This document shows, in pieces, positions 1 through 7,715 of a stretch of DNA of 64,000 bases. The DNA lies in the NCBI GenBank assembly GCA_016718315.1, contig JADKDV010000001.1, forward strand, positions 434,001 through 498,000, read 5' to 3'. The notes under the pieces were generated by a model. That model was not told where the DNA came from and ran no database searches. It worked only from the letters and a program-made list of their open reading frames with translations. This DNA is from Candidatus Obscuribacter sp. GTDB lineage: Bacteria; Cyanobacteriota; Vampirovibrionia; Obscuribacterales; Obscuribacteraceae. Position numbers and translations under genes: made by a program. Positions within the stretch are counted from its first letter, which is position 1, and each line of letters opens with the position of its first letter.

Positions 1-393
1 CCCTATGGAGGCTGCTACGCCCAGTTTGATACCTGCCTCTGGTAGATTGTTAGCGTCGTGCACAATGGCGTTTTTAATGCCTTCTGGGGTCCTCAGGACA
101 CCAGAACTCAGCACACCTGCTACACGCTCCATAGAAGACCCAGGAGCGATGCGTGCGGCGGTTTGTACAGGTCCTGCTACGACACTGTCGGCAGCTGCCA
201 CTCTCACCAGCGAGTCATTGATTCTTGGCAGTTCACTGCCTTTAGAAGAAGTAAGTAAAGCCGCCTGGCTTTCTTGGGAGAGTTTAGCCTGGGCAGCTTT
301 GGCTGCATCGTCGGCTTGCTCATGTCCAGTGGATTTATCTGTTTGACCTTTTAGTTTGTCATCACTTTCCGTAGCCAGTTTGCGGTCAGTCAT
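1..393 (-). CDS. N-terminal part of an unknown protein, cut by window edge
   Basis: An open frame on the minus strand runs from ATG at 393-391 to the window edge without a stop, giving 131 residues. A good ribosome-binding site (GGAGAACAAGTA, revcomp of 394-405) sits just before the ATG. The protein starts MTDRKLATESDDKLKGQ and is hydrophilic and rich in Ala, Lys, Ser and Gln up to about residue 55. A more ordered segment with alternating Val, Ala and Gly follows. There is no signal peptide or recognisable domain. It diverges from fabG across a 355-base gap. I do not recognise the family; the start and frame are well supported, the function is unknown. Confidence 0.65.
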   Translation of the reverse strand, partial: MTDRKLATESDDKLKGQTDKSTGHEQADDAAKAAQAKLSQESQAALLTSSKGSELPRINDSLVRVAAADSVVAGPVQTAARIAPGSSMERVAGVLSSGVLRTPEGIKNAIVHDANNLPEAGIKLGVAASIG

Positions 394-748
394 TACTTGT
401 TCTCCAGATTCCTATTTGCACTTTACGTGCCCCCTGCCTGGTCGCTACGTCGGTTCCACACCCCTGGGTGTGTAGCTAGCGTGACGCCCGCAGGTTATGT
501 AAGGAGATTAATGGAGAATTAACTTCATGTCACTAATGCTAAACCTCTCAAAGTTCGTATAAACCCCACTGATAGTTTTGGTTTTGCTCACCAAACGGTG
601 AGAAATAATATTAGCTGGCTATCACAAAGCGAAATTGTCACGTTATTTGCATTATTGAAGTCTTATGGTGGCTCGATTGCCCAGGCTTTAAATTAGAGTG
701 GAGTCGTCAGGACTATTTATAAGTAAAAGAGAGGGGACAAATCCAAAG
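394..748. other. Divergent intergenic region upstream of fabG
   Basis: About 355 bases with no credible gene. It must hold the promoters of the leftward partial gene and of fabG, but no convincing -35/-10 pair stands out. A near-perfect inverted repeat (CACACCC/GGGTGTG) lies at 457-472, flanked by GCTAC/GTAGC at 443-447 and 472-476, so a longer stem-loop or operator is possible. Confidence 0.4.
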
Positions 749-1489
749 ATGAGCATCCTAGAAGGCCAGGTAGCAGTTGTAACCGGCTCCGGACGTGGGA
801 TTGGTAAGGCAATTGCTCAGGTGCTGTCTAAGGCAGGCGCCAAAGTCGTAATCAGCGACATAAATGAAGAGCTTTGCAATCAGACCACTAAAGAATTTGA
901 AGCAGCAGGCAGCGAAGCAATAGCTGTACCCTGCAATGTCACTCAGTCAGATAGCATCGCCAAAATGGTGGAAGCTGTGATGGCTAAATGGGGTCGCATT
1001 GACATCCTCGTCAATAATGCCGGCATTACTCGCGACAACTTATTTATGCGGATGAGTGAAGCTGAATGGCAAGCAGTTATAGATACAAATTTGACTTCAG
1101 CTTTTAAGGTCACTCAACCAGTACTAAAGATTATGTCTAAGCAACGCAGCGGACGCATAGTCAACATAGCCAGTACGACAGGTGTCCATGGCAACTTCGG
1201 ACAAATCAACTATGCCGCTGCTAAAGCTGGTCTGATTGGTTTTACCAAGACTGTGGCTCTTGAATACGCCAGCCGTAACATCACGTCTAACGCAGTAGCC
1301 CCAGGCTTTATTGATACAGATATGACAAAAGCGCTTGGTGAGGAAATTATAAACAAGTACCTTGAGCGCATCCCGCTCAAGCGCATGGGCACACCCGATG
1401 ATATCGCCCAGGCTGTTCTTTTCTTTGCTGGACCAGCTGCCTACGTGACTGGCCAAGTGATTGAAGTAAACGGCGGACTTTATACATAA
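749..1489 (+). CDS. fabG: 3-oxoacyl-[ACP] reductase FabG
   Basis: NADPH-dependent reduction of 3-oxoacyl-ACP in cytosolic type II fatty-acid elongation. The 246-residue protein is a classical short-chain dehydrogenase: cofactor loop TGSGRGIG at 12-19, NNAG at 89-92, and the catalytic Ser142, Tyr155 and Lys159 (YAAAK). Length and sequence fit FabG rather than a generic SDR, and acpP and fabF follow. I chose ATG 749 because GAGGGG lies 12 bases upstream and the protein then starts like other FabGs. An in-frame GTG at 698 would add 17 unconserved residues. It probably heads an operon with acpP, fabF and gatA. Confidence 0.93.
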   Translation: MSILEGQVAVVTGSGRGIGKAIAQVLSKAGAKVVISDINEELCNQTTKEFEAAGSEAIAVPCNVTQSDSIAKMVEAVMAKWGRIDILVNNAGITRDNLFMRMSEAEWQAVIDTNLTSAFKVTQPVLKIMSKQRSGRIVNIASTTGVHGNFGQINYAAAKAGLIGFTKTVALEYASRNITSNAVAPGFIDTDMTKALGEEIINKYLERIPLKRMGTPDDIAQAVLFFAGPAAYVTGQVIEVNGGLYT

Positions 1490-1588
1490 ATCGGGCGAGT
1501 AGTTACACTAACGTGTTATTCTAATTGCCCCTGGCGCGATTGCGTCCAGCAGAGTTTCACGTGGTTATTCAGAGGGAGTTAAACACTC

Positions 1589-1828
1589 ATGGAAGAGAAG
1601 GAAGCCTTCGAAAGAGTCAAGAAGGTGGCCGTGGCCCAGCTTAACGTCAACGGCGACGAAGTAACGATGGAAGCAAGCTTTACCAAAGATCTTGGTGCAG
1701 ATTCTCTCGATACAGTCGAACTCGTTATGGCTCTTGAAGAAGAGTTTGGAATGGAAATTCCAGATGAGGACGCTGAGAAGATAACCACCGTCGGCGAAGC
1801 AGTTAAATACATTGCATCGCATCTCTAA
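1589..1828 (+). CDS. acpP: Acyl carrier protein
   Basis: Carries growing acyl chains on a 4'-phosphopantetheine arm for type II fatty-acid synthesis. The 79-residue acidic helical protein contains the modification motif GADSLDTVE, with Ser39 as the attachment residue, and the usual [14 protein letters not shown] stretch. A GGGAG ribosome site precedes the ATG. It lies 99 bases after fabG and 93 before fabF, the usual fab order. Small leftward frames over this gene are shadows. Confidence 0.96.
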   Translation: MEEKEAFERVKKVAVAQLNVNGDEVTMEASFTKDLGADSLDTVELVMALEEEFGMEIPDEDAEKITTVGEAVKYIASHL

Positions 1829-1863
1829 AAAGAAAGTTGCTAAGCAATTGTTGTAGTCAGAGT

Positions 1864-1887
1864 GGGCCGCCCTTAGGGTGTCGGCCC
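1864..1887 (+). promoter_or_regulatory. Stem-loop between acpP and fabF
   Basis: GGGCCG (1864-1869) can pair with CGGCCC (1882-1887) around a 12-base loop. The bases after it (TTCTGATGGTTTT) are only loosely T-rich, so it may be a weak terminator or a processing/stability element that keeps acpP mRNA more abundant than fabF mRNA. This is inference from base pairing only. Confidence 0.35.
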
Positions 1888-1921
1888 TTCTGATGGTTTT
1901 AATAGAGAAATTTTTTAGACA

Positions 1922-3178
1922 ATGACCAAAGAGCGTGTAGTAGTAACAGGTCTGGGTCCCATATCAGCTGTGGGCACTGGCAAAGAGCAATTTTGGGATG
2001 GCATCGTAAACGGTCGCTCTGGCGTCAAACTGGTGCAGCGCATCCCCGAAAAACTTCGGCCATCCTGCAAAATCGCTGCTGAAATGTTGGACTTCGATCC
2101 GCTTCAGTACATGGATCATAAAGCTGTAAAACGGACCGATAGATTTATACAATTCGCCATCGCTGCTTCCAAGCTAGCGTTAGCTGATAGCAAGCTCGAT
2201 CTTTCTAAAGAAAACATGGAGCGTGTTGGTACTGCAGTGGGTTCTGCTGCTGGTGGTTTTCAAACAATTGAAGACCAGTATGGCGTGCTCATGGAAAAAG
2301 GTCCTGATAGATGTTCACCATTTACAGTACCAATGCTTATCGTCAACATGGCGGCTGGTTGGGTCTCTATGCTGCACGGTGCTAAGGGGCCAAATACTTG
2401 CACAGTGACAGCTTGTGCTACATCTTCACACTCCATTGGTGATGCCTATCGCATTATTGAGCGTGGCGAAGCAGACATTATGTTTGCTGGCGGCTCTGAA
2501 GCTCCGATAGCTGCTCTTGTGATGGCAGGCTTTGCCTCAGCTCGTACACTCAGTACGCGCAATGATGAGCCCACCAAAGCAAGCAGACCCTTTGACAAAA
2601 AGCGTGATGGCTTTGTCATGGGAGAAGGCGGCGCTATATTGATATTAGAATCGCTCAGTCACGCTAAAGCTCGCGGTGCTCACATCTATGCTGAAATTGT
2701 CGGTTTTGGCAGTACCAGTGATGCCTATGACATTGTGCAGCCCTGTGCTGACGGTGCGGGCGCAGCAAGAGCGATGCAATGTGCTCTAGATCAAGCTGGT
2801 ATCAAACCCGAAGAAGTCGACTATATAAATGCTCACGGCACATCCACACCGCTTGGTGATAAAGCTGAGACCAATGCCATCAAAAAAGTATTTGGTGAGC
2901 ATGCTACAAGTCACAAGCTCTGCATCTCCAGTAGTAAATCAATGACCGGGCACTTGCTTGGTGCAGCCGGTGCTATCGAAGCCGCCGTAGCTATCATGGC
3001 CATAGAGACCTCGATAATCCCACCTACCATCAATATGGAAGACCCGGATCCAGACTGCGATCTCAACTATGTGCCCAACGTAGCGATACGTGATACCAAA
3101 GTTGATGTGGTCATGTCCAATAGTTTTGGTTTTGGTGGACACAATGCGGCTCTTGCATTCAGGCGCTTCAAGGACTAA
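1922..3178 (+). CDS. fabF: 3-oxoacyl-[ACP] synthase II (FabF)
   Basis: Condenses malonyl-ACP with acyl-ACP during fatty-acid elongation. At 418 residues it has the family's usual length. The catalytic triad of decarboxylating condensing enzymes is visible: Cys165 in TACATSSH, His305 in NAHGTSTPLGD and His344 in KSMTGHLLGAAG. The glycine-rich SNSFGFGGHN motif is near the C-terminus. It follows acpP and ends 8 bases before gatA. Everything needed for activity is present. Confidence 0.95.
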   Translation: MTKERVVVTGLGPISAVGTGKEQFWDGIVNGRSGVKLVQRIPEKLRPSCKIAAEMLDFDPLQYMDHKAVKRTDRFIQFAIAASKLALADSKLDLSKENMERVGTAVGSAAGGFQTIEDQYGVLMEKGPDRCSPFTVPMLIVNMAAGWVSMLHGAKGPNTCTVTACATSSHSIGDAYRIIERGEADIMFAGGSEAPIAALVMAGFASARTLSTRNDEPTKASRPFDKKRDGFVMGEGGAILILESLSHAKARGAHIYAEIVGFGSTSDAYDIVQPCADGAGAARAMQCALDQAGIKPEEVDYINAHGTSTPLGDKAETNAIKKVFGEHATSHKLCISSSKSMTGHLLGAAGAIEAAVAIMAIETSIIPPTINMEDPDPDCDLNYVPNVAIRDTKVDVVMSNSFGFGGHNAALAFRRFKD

Positions 3179-3186
3179 CAAAAAAA

Positions 3187-4713
3187 ATGACTGAGCTTAC
3201 CGGTAGATCAATTAGTGAGCTAAAAAATCTAATCAGCTCAAAAAAAGTTTCAGCTGTTGAAGTGACCGAAGCTCACATCAATCAAATCCAGAAGTACGAA
3301 GCACAAATTGATGCTTTTTTGTTCAATGATTTTGACGCTGCCAGAGCGGAAGCCACTAAAATAGACGCTCTTGTCGCTAAGGGCGAGAGCTTGCCATTGC
3401 TTGGTGGCATACCTGTGGCCATCAAAGACAATATGTGTGCCACTGGTACCCGCACTACCTGCGGTAGCAAAATATTAGAAAATTTTGTCAGCCCTTATGA
3501 TGGCACAGCTGTAGCTAAGCTCAAAAGCAGTGGTGCTGTTTTGATTGGTAAAACCAATCTCGACGAATTCGCCATGGGGTCTTCTACCGAAAACTCCGGC
3601 TTTAAAACAACCAAAAACCCCTTTAATACTGCCTATGTGCCCGGTGGCAGCTCGGGTGGATCAGCCGCAGCAGTCAGTGCTGGCTTTAGTGTGACATCAC
3701 TGGGCAGCGATACCGGTGGCTCTATTCGCCAGCCTGCCAGTTTTTGTGGATTGGTCGGCATGAAGCCAACTTATGGCACAGTATCTCGCTTTGGTCTTGT
3801 TGCTTTTGCCTCAAGTTTGGACCAGATAGGTCCTTTTGCCAGAAGCGTCCAGGATTGCGCACTGACACTACTGGCAATATCAGGTCATGATGGTCGCGAT
3901 AGCACCAGTCTGCCTGATGACTATCGCCTCAAAAACTCCAAAGAGCCTCTAACTCCAGGATTTATCGAGCAAATTGCCAGTCAGAGTGCCAGCCAAAATC
4001 TCAAAGGTAAACGCATCGGTCTTATAAAAGAGCTTATTGGCGAAGGCATCGATCAAGATGTACGAGAGCCTATTCTCAAGGCTTGCGCCAAATTGGAAGC
4101 AGAAGGGGCGATTGTAGAAGAAGTCTCGCTGCCTCACGCTCGTTATGCATTATCGGTCTATTACATCATTGCTACGGCAGAGGCATCAGCCAACCTGGCT
4201 CGTTTTGATGGTGTGCGCTACGGACTACGTGATAGTGATGCCAAAGAATTGCACGCCATGTACTATGCCACCAGGCAAGCTGGCTTTGGTGCCGAGGTAA
4301 AACGCCGCATCATGCTTGGTACTTATGCTCTCAGCTCAGGCTATTACGATGCCTATTACAAAAAAGCCCAACAAGTCAGACATCTTATTACCGATGATTT
4401 TGCCAAAGTATTCGCCAACTTTGACATGGTGATTTCGCCGACTTCTCCTCAATCAGTCTTTAAGTTTGGTGAAAAAACAGAAGACCCACTTAAAATGTAT
4501 ATGTCCGATATAGCATCGATACCAGCCAACCTGGCCGGTTTGCCCGGTATTTCCATTCCTTGCGGATTTTCTCAGAATGGCATGCCTGTTGGCTTACAGC
4601 TAGTGGGACCAGCTCTGAGCGATGGTACTATCCTGCAAGTGGCCCAGGGTCTCGAGACTATCCTCAAGGTAGACTGCGCCAGCCCCTTTATCGCAAAAAT
4701 TAAGAGCAATTAG
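3187..4713 (+). CDS. gatA: Glu-tRNA(Gln)/Asp-tRNA(Asn) amidotransferase subunit A
   Basis: Glutaminase/amidase subunit of GatCAB, which converts misacylated Glu-tRNA(Gln) (and often Asp-tRNA(Asn)) to the amide form. The 508-residue amidase-signature protein shows the Ser-cisSer-Lys triad: Lys80 (AIKDN), Ser155 (PGGSSGGS) and Ser179 (SDTGGSIRQ). The tRNA-amidotransferase subgroup signature FCGLVGMKPTYG follows. Start ATG lies 8 bases after fabF, so the gene is probably co-transcribed with the fab genes. gatB and gatC are not in the window. The unrelated YqeY protein at 63225 shares only the GatB tail domain. Confidence 0.95.
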   Translation: MTELTGRSISELKNLISSKKVSAVEVTEAHINQIQKYEAQIDAFLFNDFDAARAEATKIDALVAKGESLPLLGGIPVAIKDNMCATGTRTTCGSKILENFVSPYDGTAVAKLKSSGAVLIGKTNLDEFAMGSSTENSGFKTTKNPFNTAYVPGGSSGGSAAAVSAGFSVTSLGSDTGGSIRQPASFCGLVGMKPTYGTVSRFGLVAFASSLDQIGPFARSVQDCALTLLAISGHDGRDSTSLPDDYRLKNSKEPLTPGFIEQIASQSASQNLKGKRIGLIKELIGEGIDQDVREPILKACAKLEAEGAIVEEVSLPHARYALSVYYIIATAEASANLARFDGVRYGLRDSDAKELHAMYYATRQAGFGAEVKRRIMLGTYALSSGYYDAYYKKAQQVRHLITDDFAKVFANFDMVISPTSPQSVFKFGEKTEDPLKMYMSDIASIPANLAGLPGISIPCGFSQNGMPVGLQLVGPALSDGTILQVAQGLETILKVDCASPFIAKIKSN

Positions 4714-4765
4714 AGCGCCTCTTAACTACCTGGCCTAAAATACCTGTAAATACATGGGAGATGAT

Positions 4766-5233
4766 ATGGCGACTGTATTTAAACACAGACTTGTGACCCT
4801 GACTTTGATGCTTTGCTCAGTAGCGCCTGCCTATGCTGGCGTCAACGACTTCTTTGGTAGTAGTATCCCGACTGTTGGCTCTGATTCTCCATCAATCAAC
4901 GGCACATCAGGCTCAGGTGCTGCCCAATCAATGCCCAGTGAACTAGCGCCGCAGTCACCGTCCACCAGCAGCCATTCGGACTATACTGACGACGAAAAGC
5001 GCATGCGCAAGAAGTACAAAACCAGCATCAAGCATGCTGAGACACTGATTGCCAAAGGCGATAAGCTGATCAAAGACGGCGAGTCAAAAAAAGACGATAA
5101 GATGCTCAAGAAGGGCAAAATCCTCAAGGGCATTGGTGAGCGTACTCTCGACAATCTCAAGAGCAACAACCCGTTACCTGAAGCAAGGTCTGGCATCAAC
5201 GCCCCCAGGGCTGAAGAATCGACGGCTCAGTAA
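4766..5233 (+). CDS. Small exported protein of unknown function
   Basis: A 155-residue protein with a clear signal peptide (hydrophobic [15 protein letters not shown], cleavage after AYA near residue 25). A Ser/Pro/Gly-rich linker and a Lys/Asp-rich, probably helical C-terminal half follow. ATG 4766 is preferred over ATG 4754 because GGGAG ends 5 bases upstream of it. Its stop overlaps the cysK start (TAATG at 5231-5235), so the two are translationally coupled. No known domain is recognised. It resembles several other small secreted, charged proteins in this window in style only. Confidence 0.75.
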   Translation: MATVFKHRLVTLTLMLCSVAPAYAGVNDFFGSSIPTVGSDSPSINGTSGSGAAQSMPSELAPQSPSTSSHSDYTDDEKRMRKKYKTSIKHAETLIAKGDKLIKDGESKKDDKMLKKGKILKGIGERTLDNLKSNNPLPEARSGINAPRAEESTAQ

Positions 5234-6195
5234 TGGCGGTCCTCCAAGATATCTCGCAGGGCGTGGGTAACACGCCACTGGTCAGGCTTTCTGCCAAAAT
5301 CACAGGAGCTGTCCAGGCAGAAGTGCTGCTCAAAATTGAGTCAATGAATCCACTGGGCTCCGTCAAGGACCGCATTGGCATATCGATGGTGCTGGATGCC
5401 GAGTCCAGAGGGCAAATCAAGGCTGGCAAAACCACACTGGTCGAGCCGACATCAGGCAATACCGGTATAGCACTGGCTTTTGTCGCTGCCGCCCGCGGTT
5501 ACAAGCTGATTTTGACCATGCCAGAGACCATGTCCCTGGAGCGTAGACGCATGCTCTCAGTACTGGGAGCTGAGCTTGTACTGACTCCCGGCTCAGAAGG
5601 CATGAAAGGCGCTGTAGCCCGTGCTGAGAGCCTTGTAAAAGAGCTGCCTGAAGCTTATATGCTGCAACAGTTTGCCAATCCAGCCAATCCTCTGGCACAT
5701 TACCGCACCACCGGTCCAGAAATCTGGCAGGCATGCCAGGGTAAAATCGATATCTTTGTCGCTGGAGTTGGTACTGGCGGCACTATATCTGGTGCCGGAC
5801 GTTATCTCAAAGAACAAAATCCACAAATCAAGATTGTGGCAGTCGAACCCATGGACAGCCCTGTTATCAGTCAAAAACTAGCCGGGCAAGAAATCAAACC
5901 AGGTCCCCATAAGATTCAGGGTATCGGTGCAGGCTTTATCCCGGGGATTTTGGATCTGTCTATAATCGACACTGTATTGCATGTGACAAACGATCAAGCT
6001 TTTGCCATGGGCAGACTCTTGCCACAAAGAGAAGGCATTTTGGCCGGTATCTCCAGTGGCGCCAATGTCCATGCTGCCATTGAACTAGCCAGGCTCCCTG
6101 AAAATAGTGGCAAGACAATTGTCACTATTGCTTGCAGTACCGGTGAACGATATCTCTCTACAGCATTGTTCGAGAGTAACGAAGCCAGTATTTAG
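5233..6195 (+). CDS. cysK: Cysteine synthase (O-acetylserine sulfhydrylase)
   Basis: PLP enzyme forming cysteine from O-acetylserine and sulfide. The 320-residue protein shows the PLP lysine in NPLGSVKDR (Lys45), the substrate loop TSGNTGIA (about 73-80) and the phosphate-cup GTGGTISG motif near residue 180. Length and motifs fit CysK. CysM or a cystathionine beta-synthase core cannot be fully excluded, but there is no CBS domain. It overlaps the upstream secreted-protein gene by one base. The serine acetyltransferase gene is not present here. Confidence 0.93.
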   Translation: MAVLQDISQGVGNTPLVRLSAKITGAVQAEVLLKIESMNPLGSVKDRIGISMVLDAESRGQIKAGKTTLVEPTSGNTGIALAFVAAARGYKLILTMPETMSLERRRMLSVLGAELVLTPGSEGMKGAVARAESLVKELPEAYMLQQFANPANPLAHYRTTGPEIWQACQGKIDIFVAGVGTGGTISGAGRYLKEQNPQIKIVAVEPMDSPVISQKLAGQEIKPGPHKIQGIGAGFIPGILDLSIIDTVLHVTNDQAFAMGRLLPQREGILAGISSGANVHAAIELARLPENSGKTIVTIACSTGERYLSTALFESNEASI

Positions 6196-6259
6196 TAGCG
6201 GTTCAAATCAGGGAATCCGTGGCATATCAATGCCTGTCGATGGCTTTTGGCGTAAACAG

Positions 6260-7144
6260 ATGAAAGCAGGTCACTTACTGACTATTTTGATGCTTGCGGC
6301 ATGTCCTTGTGCTCTGGCTTTGCCACCGGTCAAAAGTCCCGCCGCTACCACTCAAGCCGTCTCTGCCAGTGCCTCTAGTCGCAATATCACGGCGAGTGCC
6401 AAGAGCAAGGACGCCACTACTGGTGCTACCAGTGCCCAAGCGAGTGCCCAAAAGCAAACACATGGCTTGATGCAATTCAGCATGAATCAGCATCTCATTG
6501 GTGACTGCACCGTGCTTATCGGTCCTGAGCAAATTGCTATCCGCGTGCACAAGTCCGATTTGATTTTTTGTTTGCGCAAGCCTTATAAGACGGTTACTAC
6601 GTATTGTCGCCAGACCGGTAAGCGCCATGAATCAGACGTGGCACATTTTATAAATCCCTTTAGCAAATCACAAGCCTTTTTGAGCGGTGCTATCTACAAA
6701 GATATCCCCATGATCAAAACCGGACAAAAGCAAGTGCTGGGGCTCAAAACCGAGACTTATATGGCGAGCAAAGCTTACAGCGCCGATATCCGGAGTCGCT
6801 ATTTGCGCCGCGAAGTATCAGGTAGCCAACCTGAGAAATGCCTGGGTAGTTATCTGCCATTCAAAGCTGATGCGCCCATACTCAATCTTGCTAATGCCAT
6901 GCTGGCGATCCCCGAAGTCAAAGACGCCATTTGTCTAGAAATGGACATGGAAGAACTCGGTAACGAAAAAATCAAATATCTCAGTACGAGCAAAGTAAGC
7001 AACATAAAAGCAAGCGAGCAAATACTCAAACAATTTGAAGTGCCGAGTGGACTCAAACTCGTTAAACACATCGAAGAAGTAATACAGAACGAATCAGCCG
7101 GTGATGCCATTAAAATGATGATGGACAGCGACGGCAGCCATTAG
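6260..7144 (+). CDS. Exported protein of unknown function
   Basis: A protein of about 294 residues with a signal peptide (LLTILMLAACPCALA) followed by a Ser/Ala/Thr-rich linker to about residue 70. A globular part then begins near MQFSMNQHLIGDCTVLIG and ends in a Lys/Glu-rich C-terminus. ATG 6260 gives a compact signal peptide; in-frame ATG 6230 would lengthen the positively charged N-region and is also possible. The longer open frame back into cysK is a chance extension. No known domain is recognised. It lies 64 bases after cysK and may share its transcript. Confidence 0.7.
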   Translation: MKAGHLLTILMLAACPCALALPPVKSPAATTQAVSASASSRNITASAKSKDATTGATSAQASAQKQTHGLMQFSMNQHLIGDCTVLIGPEQIAIRVHKSDLIFCLRKPYKTVTTYCRQTGKRHESDVAHFINPFSKSQAFLSGAIYKDIPMIKTGQKQVLGLKTETYMASKAYSADIRSRYLRREVSGSQPEKCLGSYLPFKADAPILNLANAMLAIPEVKDAICLEMDMEELGNEKIKYLSTSKVSNIKASEQILKQFEVPSGLKLVKHIEEVIQNESAGDAIKMMMDSDGSH

Positions 7145-7180
7145 TTCAGATACAAATAGATATTTGATCCAGGGATTGTC

Positions 7181-7687
7181 ATGAAACCAAACGACAGGAT
7201 GCGTGAAGAGTTAAAGAAAGGGACAGCGAACTACCTCCGGCAAGCTGGGTTTAAAGGTAGCTTTCCCAACTTTCGCAGAGTGCACGATATAGGCATTGAT
7301 CTAATTCGTTTTCAGTTTGCAAAATTTATTCAGCCATACTTTGTCGTGGAATATGGATATACCGGACGTTTCACCAGGTGGCATGGGGGACCATCAGATC
7401 AAATGGCCCCAGTGACGGAAAAATCCGTGATAGTCATACACTTACATCATCCGGATTTTCGCGGACGTTTGCATCCTCAAAATATTCATGCGGAATCAAA
7501 CTATCCCGAATACCATTTTGATTTTAGCGGCGATAGATATGCTGAGTGTGATGCAGAGGTTCAGGCGTCGTTTGCAATAGCAGAGCTATGGTTTAAGAGT
7601 ATGAGAGAAAATCCCGCCTATGAGAACATTGGATTTACGGGTACTAGAGCCTTGCTAGAAAGCGGCAAACTCAAAATATTGCGGTAG
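7181..7687 (+). CDS. DUF4304-like protein
   Basis: A 168-residue soluble protein. The pattern of an N-terminal helix (LKKGTANYLRQAGFKG), an aromatic/basic strand (NFRRVHDIGIDLIRFQFAK) and a following FVVEYGY strand matches the DUF4304 family as I remember it; members have no assigned reaction. An AGGGA ribosome site precedes the ATG. It lies 36 bases after an exported-protein gene and is convergent with the c-di-GMP protein. The family assignment is from memory of the pattern and should be treated as moderate. Confidence 0.65.
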   Translation: MKPNDRMREELKKGTANYLRQAGFKGSFPNFRRVHDIGIDLIRFQFAKFIQPYFVVEYGYTGRFTRWHGGPSDQMAPVTEKSVIVIHLHHPDFRGRLHPQNIHAESNYPEYHFDFSGDRYAECDAEVQASFAIAELWFKSMRENPAYENIGFTGTRALLESGKLKILR

Positions 7688-7715
7688 CAAATGCATCTAG
7701 CGTCTTGCTCACTAG

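Noticed and set aside
5..346. Rightward 113-codon frame at the left edge
   Set aside because: It lies antisense to a leftward frame with a good ribosome site and has no family features; treated as a shadow.
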